From contig OZ023196.1 in assembly GCA_963995505.1 (NCBI GenBank), positions 10,475,106 to 10,539,105 on the forward strand: DNA of 64,000 nucleotides, given 5' to 3'. Each line of letters starts with the position of its first letter. The stretch's first letter is position 1. This document shows, one piece after another, positions 60,764 through 64,000 of the stretch. The position numbers and the translations under genes are program-made. Origin of the DNA: Hypericum androsaemum (lineage: Eukaryota; Streptophyta; Magnoliopsida; Malpighiales; Hypericaceae). Below the pieces are notes generated by a model. That model worked only from the letters and a program-made list of their open reading frames with translations. It searched no databases and was not told where the DNA came from.

Positions 60764-60868
60764 AAGACTCTCAAAAAAGAAGGCAAAAGGTGAAATGACA
60801 ACTGTGGCAATTGCATGCCTATACACTACCAGTATGTGTGTGCTCATGCCTTGATCCAAGGCATATTA
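60764..60868 (-). pseudogene. WAT1/UMAMIT (EamA) transporter exon fragment
   Basis: Reads YALDQGMSTHILVVYRHAIA then TVVISPFAFFFE, the second segment of WAT1-related (nodulin-21/EamA) transporters, where LxxGMSxxVxVxYRHAIAT is diagnostic. A stop precedes it, and the following sequence may be intron. No other exon is recognised nearby. Confidence 0.7.
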
Positions 60869-60886
60869 CATGCATATATTGTCAGA

Positions 60887-61965
60887 TATCAAAGGTATTA
60901 TTGAAAGGTATAACTTAGCCGGTTAAGGAATTTGTCATATTTGAACTTGGTGAGCCATTATTAACTACTGGATGCATCTATTATCGGAATATCGAAGGTA
61001 TTATTCAAATTACATGCATATAACAACTCATTAGAATGCCAATTAGACACTTAGCAGATTACAAACTAAATCAACTCCTTAAAATTGATATCCACGTGAA
61101 AAATGTACACTTTTCACTTATTTAATAGTATTTTTACTTCAAAAATGATATCAACTCCAAGTCACATCATGGTAAAAAAAAGGTCAATTAAGCTTGTTGG
61201 CACAAAAAGAGTCATATAGAGGAAAGTTAAAGAAAGAGGCTTAACGAGAACCATTATTATAGGCCGACGTGGAGGTCAATATGCCTTTTTCATGGCATGG
61301 AAGGCTTGTATGGCCACAGAATTCCTGAAATAATCATGGATGTCATATGATATAATCGAAAGGGAGATGATGCCTACTTCGTCTGCAATGGCATCGTCAA
61401 ATGGATCAAATTTGTCGATATCAAAGCCATCATACATCCAACAAAGTTTTTATACAGCTATACGAGCTATTGGGTACACCTCGACTGGTTCCTCAGCCAA
61501 GGCCGTATAATTTGACTCCTTTGATATAGCCTCAATATCACCTTCAATCAATTTTGTCATTTACATTTACTATTTATAGTTTAGTTTTTCATAATATTCT
61601 CTATTTTAACCCTTCCTTTTACATAATAAATAGTGCTATTGTTGCCTTCTTAGATAATGAACAAAATCTTTCATTTCTTGTCATATGTTCTTTCTCACAA
61701 ACCCTTTGTTTAAAAGAAAGGGAGTAACTAACATTTAGCTATGCATGTTACTATTGTGCATTCATTTTGCATAGCAAGTTCACGTGGTAGTTTATCAATC
61801 AACCGTAAAAGTTATTTATTAAATTTTATTAAGGCGATCCTCGTATGGTTGGGCTCTATTACTAAGAATAACAGTCTTATTAAGTTTCAGGTTATTATTT
61901 CAATCTCAATTTTCATTTTTGATCTTGATGGAAACCCTTAATTGATTTTAGGTATATAGCGGTTA
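60887..61965 (-). repeat. Subtilase tandem array, unit C
   Basis: Shares the AGCCGGTTAAGGAATTTGTC, subtilase and CATAGCAAGTTCACGTGG landmarks with the other units, but lacks the first third of unit A. Confidence 0.65.
61245..61515 (-). pseudogene. Cucumisin-like subtilase fragment C
   Basis: Across a stop it reads KLCWMYDGFDIDKFDPFDD, AIADEVGIISLSI and FRNSVAIQAFHAMKKA. Same segment as fragments A and B, more decayed. Confidence 0.7.
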
Positions 61966-62462
61966 ACCATGCTCCAGATTGCATTGCCTTGCGTAGGGAC
62001 AATGCATGATGCATGCAATCAAAATTAATGAGTCACATCAAGAAAGATTTCGAGATGAATCAACCAACCAGCCGCACAGACTGCACCTAGACGTGCCTTT
62101 ATTTCTTTATCTAACTTTGAATCGCAAAGAAAATTTTCTTTTTACAGTACTTACATTTGAAGAGGTTTGATTGCATAGCCTATCATTAGTTATGTCTCTC
62201 GAAAGAAAATTTCTTTTCGACTTTATAAATGCCTACCAAGTTAGACCAAATTATTTTGTTTAAAAAATAGAAAATAATTAATGTCACTAAGCATTATTAT
62301 ATATAAATGTATTGAAAAAATAACTCATTTGACTCAGAAACTTTTTCATATTTGAACTTGATGAGAAATCATTTATTAGTGATGCATCTATTGCCTTCTA
62401 TCAAAGGAGTTATTCAAATTCCATGCATATGACAACTCATTAGAATGACAACTCGACACTTA

Positions 62463-62477
62463 GTGGATTGCTAACTA
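62463..62477 (+). repeat. SINE target-site duplication, left
   Basis: GTGGATTGCTAACTA; the right copy at 62575-62589 differs at one base (GTAGATTGCTAACTA). Units A and C have the site once and uninterrupted. Confidence 0.85.
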
Positions 62478-62574
62478 GCCAAAGGACATTTGGCCTAGCG
62501 ACACAAGGTGTAGGATGATTTGACAGAAATTTAAGGTTCAAAACTCTAGCAAAGTGTATTCTTTCAAAAAAAAA
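62478..62574 (+). mobile_element. tRNA-derived SINE (97 bp)
   Basis: TTGGCCTAGCGACACAAGG fits a pol III A box (TGGCNNAGNGG). About 35 bases on, AAGGTTCAAAACTC fits a B box. The element ends in an A run and is flanked by a 15-bp duplication with one mismatch. At under 100 bp it is short for a plant SINE, so it may be 5'-truncated or of a compact family. Confidence 0.82.
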
Positions 62575-62789
62575 GTAGATTGCTAACTAAATCAACTCCT
62601 AGAAATTGATATCCAAGTGGAAAATGTACATTTTTCACTAATTTAATAGTTGTTTTAACTTTATAACAAAATCATCTCCAAGCCACCGTGGTAAAAAAAA
62701 TTCGGCCAGTAGAGCTTGTTGGCATACATAAGGACCTAGAGAGAAAAGTTTAAGATAGTGGCACAACAAGCTCCCTTTCTAGCGGTCCT

Positions 62790-63010
62790 CGTTTGCCGAG
62801 ATGCATATTGCTAGGGTTTAATCAAAAGGGATATGATGCCTACTCCATCTGCAATGGCATCGTCAAATGAATCAAGTTTATCAGCATCAAAGCACTCATA
62901 TAGATTTTGTAAACAGCTACAAGCCTTTGGGTCTGCCTCGAGTGGTTCTCGAACCAAGACCATATAATTTGACTCCCTTAATATCAACTCGATATCACCT
63001 TCAATCAATT
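62790..63010 (-). pseudogene. Cucumisin-like subtilase fragment D
   Basis: Reads YECFDADKLDSFDDAIADGV then GIISLLIKP before a stop. It is the shortest and most decayed of the four copies. Confidence 0.68.
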
Positions 63011-63345
63011 GTATCATTTATATTTCATGTTTCACAGTCTAGTTTCTTTATAATATTTTCTATTTAAACATGTTCTTGTACATAATAGATATTGTTGCTT
63101 TTTCCATCTTAAATAATCAACATGCTCTTTCATTTCTCATCATGTATTTTTTTTCCTAACAAACTGTTTGTTTAACAGGGAGGAGCTCACATTTAGCTCT
63201 GCACATTCCTATTGTGCATTCGCTTTGCTTAGCAAGTTCACGTGGTAGCTTATTAGTCAACTGTAAAAATTATTTATAAATTTTTATTAAGGTGATTCTC
63301 ACACGATTGGACTTTATTATTAAGAATAAGAGTCTTATCGTGGAC

Positions 63346-63544
63346 ATAACAATTGAACACCTGCTATCGTTCTTCGTGATTAACTGTCAAAATCCTTTTT
63401 GCCATCAAATGTAACAAAAGGTCCAACACTAATGTCAAAAATATAATAAAGTAATCGAGCGGTTATCAAACATTGCTCTTAAATTCCAACTAGAGTTTCA
63501 TGTTTTAGATTCTCCTTTATTGGAATGTATTTCCCTACTCCCAA
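63346..63544. other. AT-rich intergenic DNA
   Basis: Nothing recognised. Confidence 0.35.
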
Positions 63545-64000
63545 GGTTATAAAAAATGACTCAATGGTCGACCGAGATTTCTCCCGTCCTCTAGGTCCAC
63601 CGTCCGGCCTGTAAGATCACCAGTCACACAAGACCTTTTAATTTTTTTAATATATTAAAATAATATATAAACTAAATTGTTTAAATATAGGTTTCATAAT
63701 TCATATTCCGACAAATTTATTTCATCTCCATCTCACTTTTCTTTGATGATTTGGTTTCTTTTGTGTTGATTTGGAAAAATTGAGCTTGTGATACCATTTT
63801 TTTAAATTTTGTGTTGATTTCAAATAAAATCCAGCCAAACTAGGCGGTTTGAGTCAAAAAATCCCATTGAATCACCCCGATTTGACTGGATTTTGGGTGG
63901 TTCGTAAGATAGGCATACTAACCCACAAATCTTGTACGCCCAATTGTCCCAATTGTGTGATTCACAGTCTCACTAGTCGGACTACATTTTTTAAAACTTT
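63545..64000. mobile_element. hAT-type repeat at the window edge
   Basis: Begins AGGTTATAAAAAATGACTCA and ends, near the edge, with AGTCGGACTACATTTTTTAAAA, an inverted end pattern like those at 23706 and 25850. The far boundary lies at or beyond the end of the window. Confidence 0.45.

Larger units (their letters stand above)
61966..63345 (-). repeat. Subtilase tandem array, unit D
   Basis: Follows unit C directly. Landmarks include CAACCAACCAGCCGCA, the subtilase fragment and TTAGCAAGTTCACGTGG. It contains the SINE at 62478. Confidence 0.65.

Overview
This is a window of nuclear DNA from a flowering plant, almost certainly a eudicot. It is AT-rich between genes. The genes have GT-AG introns. 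It is dense with plant-type transposable elements: Copia and Gypsy-like LTR elements, LINE, SINE, hAT, and Mutator-like foldbacks. The species cannot be named from the sequence alone.

Five host genes look intact, all in the middle of the window. (1) An AVT1-type vacuolar amino-acid transporter lies at 13440-18188 (+) with 11 coding exons, one of them 24 nt. (2) A conserved plant protein with a C-terminal double CxxC zinc ribbon lies at 18801-22474 (-) with 7 coding exons, tail-to-tail with the transporter. (3) A plastid thioredoxin-like protein with a WCRKC active site lies at 31428-33866 (+) with 5 exons, one of them 18 nt. (4) A Pumilio/PUF RNA-binding protein with eight canonical repeats lies at 42369-45902 (+) with 9 coding exons and a short upstream ORF. 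(5) An intronless PORR-domain organellar RNA-splicing factor (WTF9-like) lies at 46315-47478 (-), convergent with the PUF gene. I rebuilt the exon structures from open reading, splice signals and phase. The summed coding lengths close in frame at 560, 420, 189, 898 and 387 residues. The genes do not form one pathway. They are housekeeping genes separated by repeats.

Left part (1-13.1 kb): repeats. It holds a Pack-MULE-like element (4966-6347) with a perfect 9-bp target duplication that carries a copy of a nodulin-related-protein gene, a second foldback element with an internal minisatellite, a LINE interrupted by a hAT-derived MITE, a poly-G tract and TA repeats.

Middle repeats (22.8-31.4 and 34-42 kb): a 1.1-kb hAT element with a perfect 8-bp target duplication, several palindromic foldbacks, a frameshifted B3-domain fragment, and a 2.1-kb LTR element carrying only a gag (TR-GAG type). 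A degenerate 5.1-kb Copia element (36303-41439) has LTRs containing a cluster of short GC-rich palindromes.

Right part (47.5-64 kb): no intact gene. It has foldback and hAT relics, including a transposase C-terminal fragment whose 3' flank matches the nearby MITEs. Beyond these is a decayed tandem array (51.2-63.4 kb) of at least four units, each carrying the same fragment of a cucumisin-like subtilase on the minus strand. CYP78A, WAT1/UMAMIT and possibly lectin-receptor-kinase fragments lie among the units. A 97-bp SINE with a 15-bp target duplication sits in the last unit.

I found no new multi-gene system. The most interesting items are the Pack-MULE gene capture, the LTR palindrome cluster, the decayed subtilase array with its dated insertions, and the parent-MITE relationship of the hAT copies.
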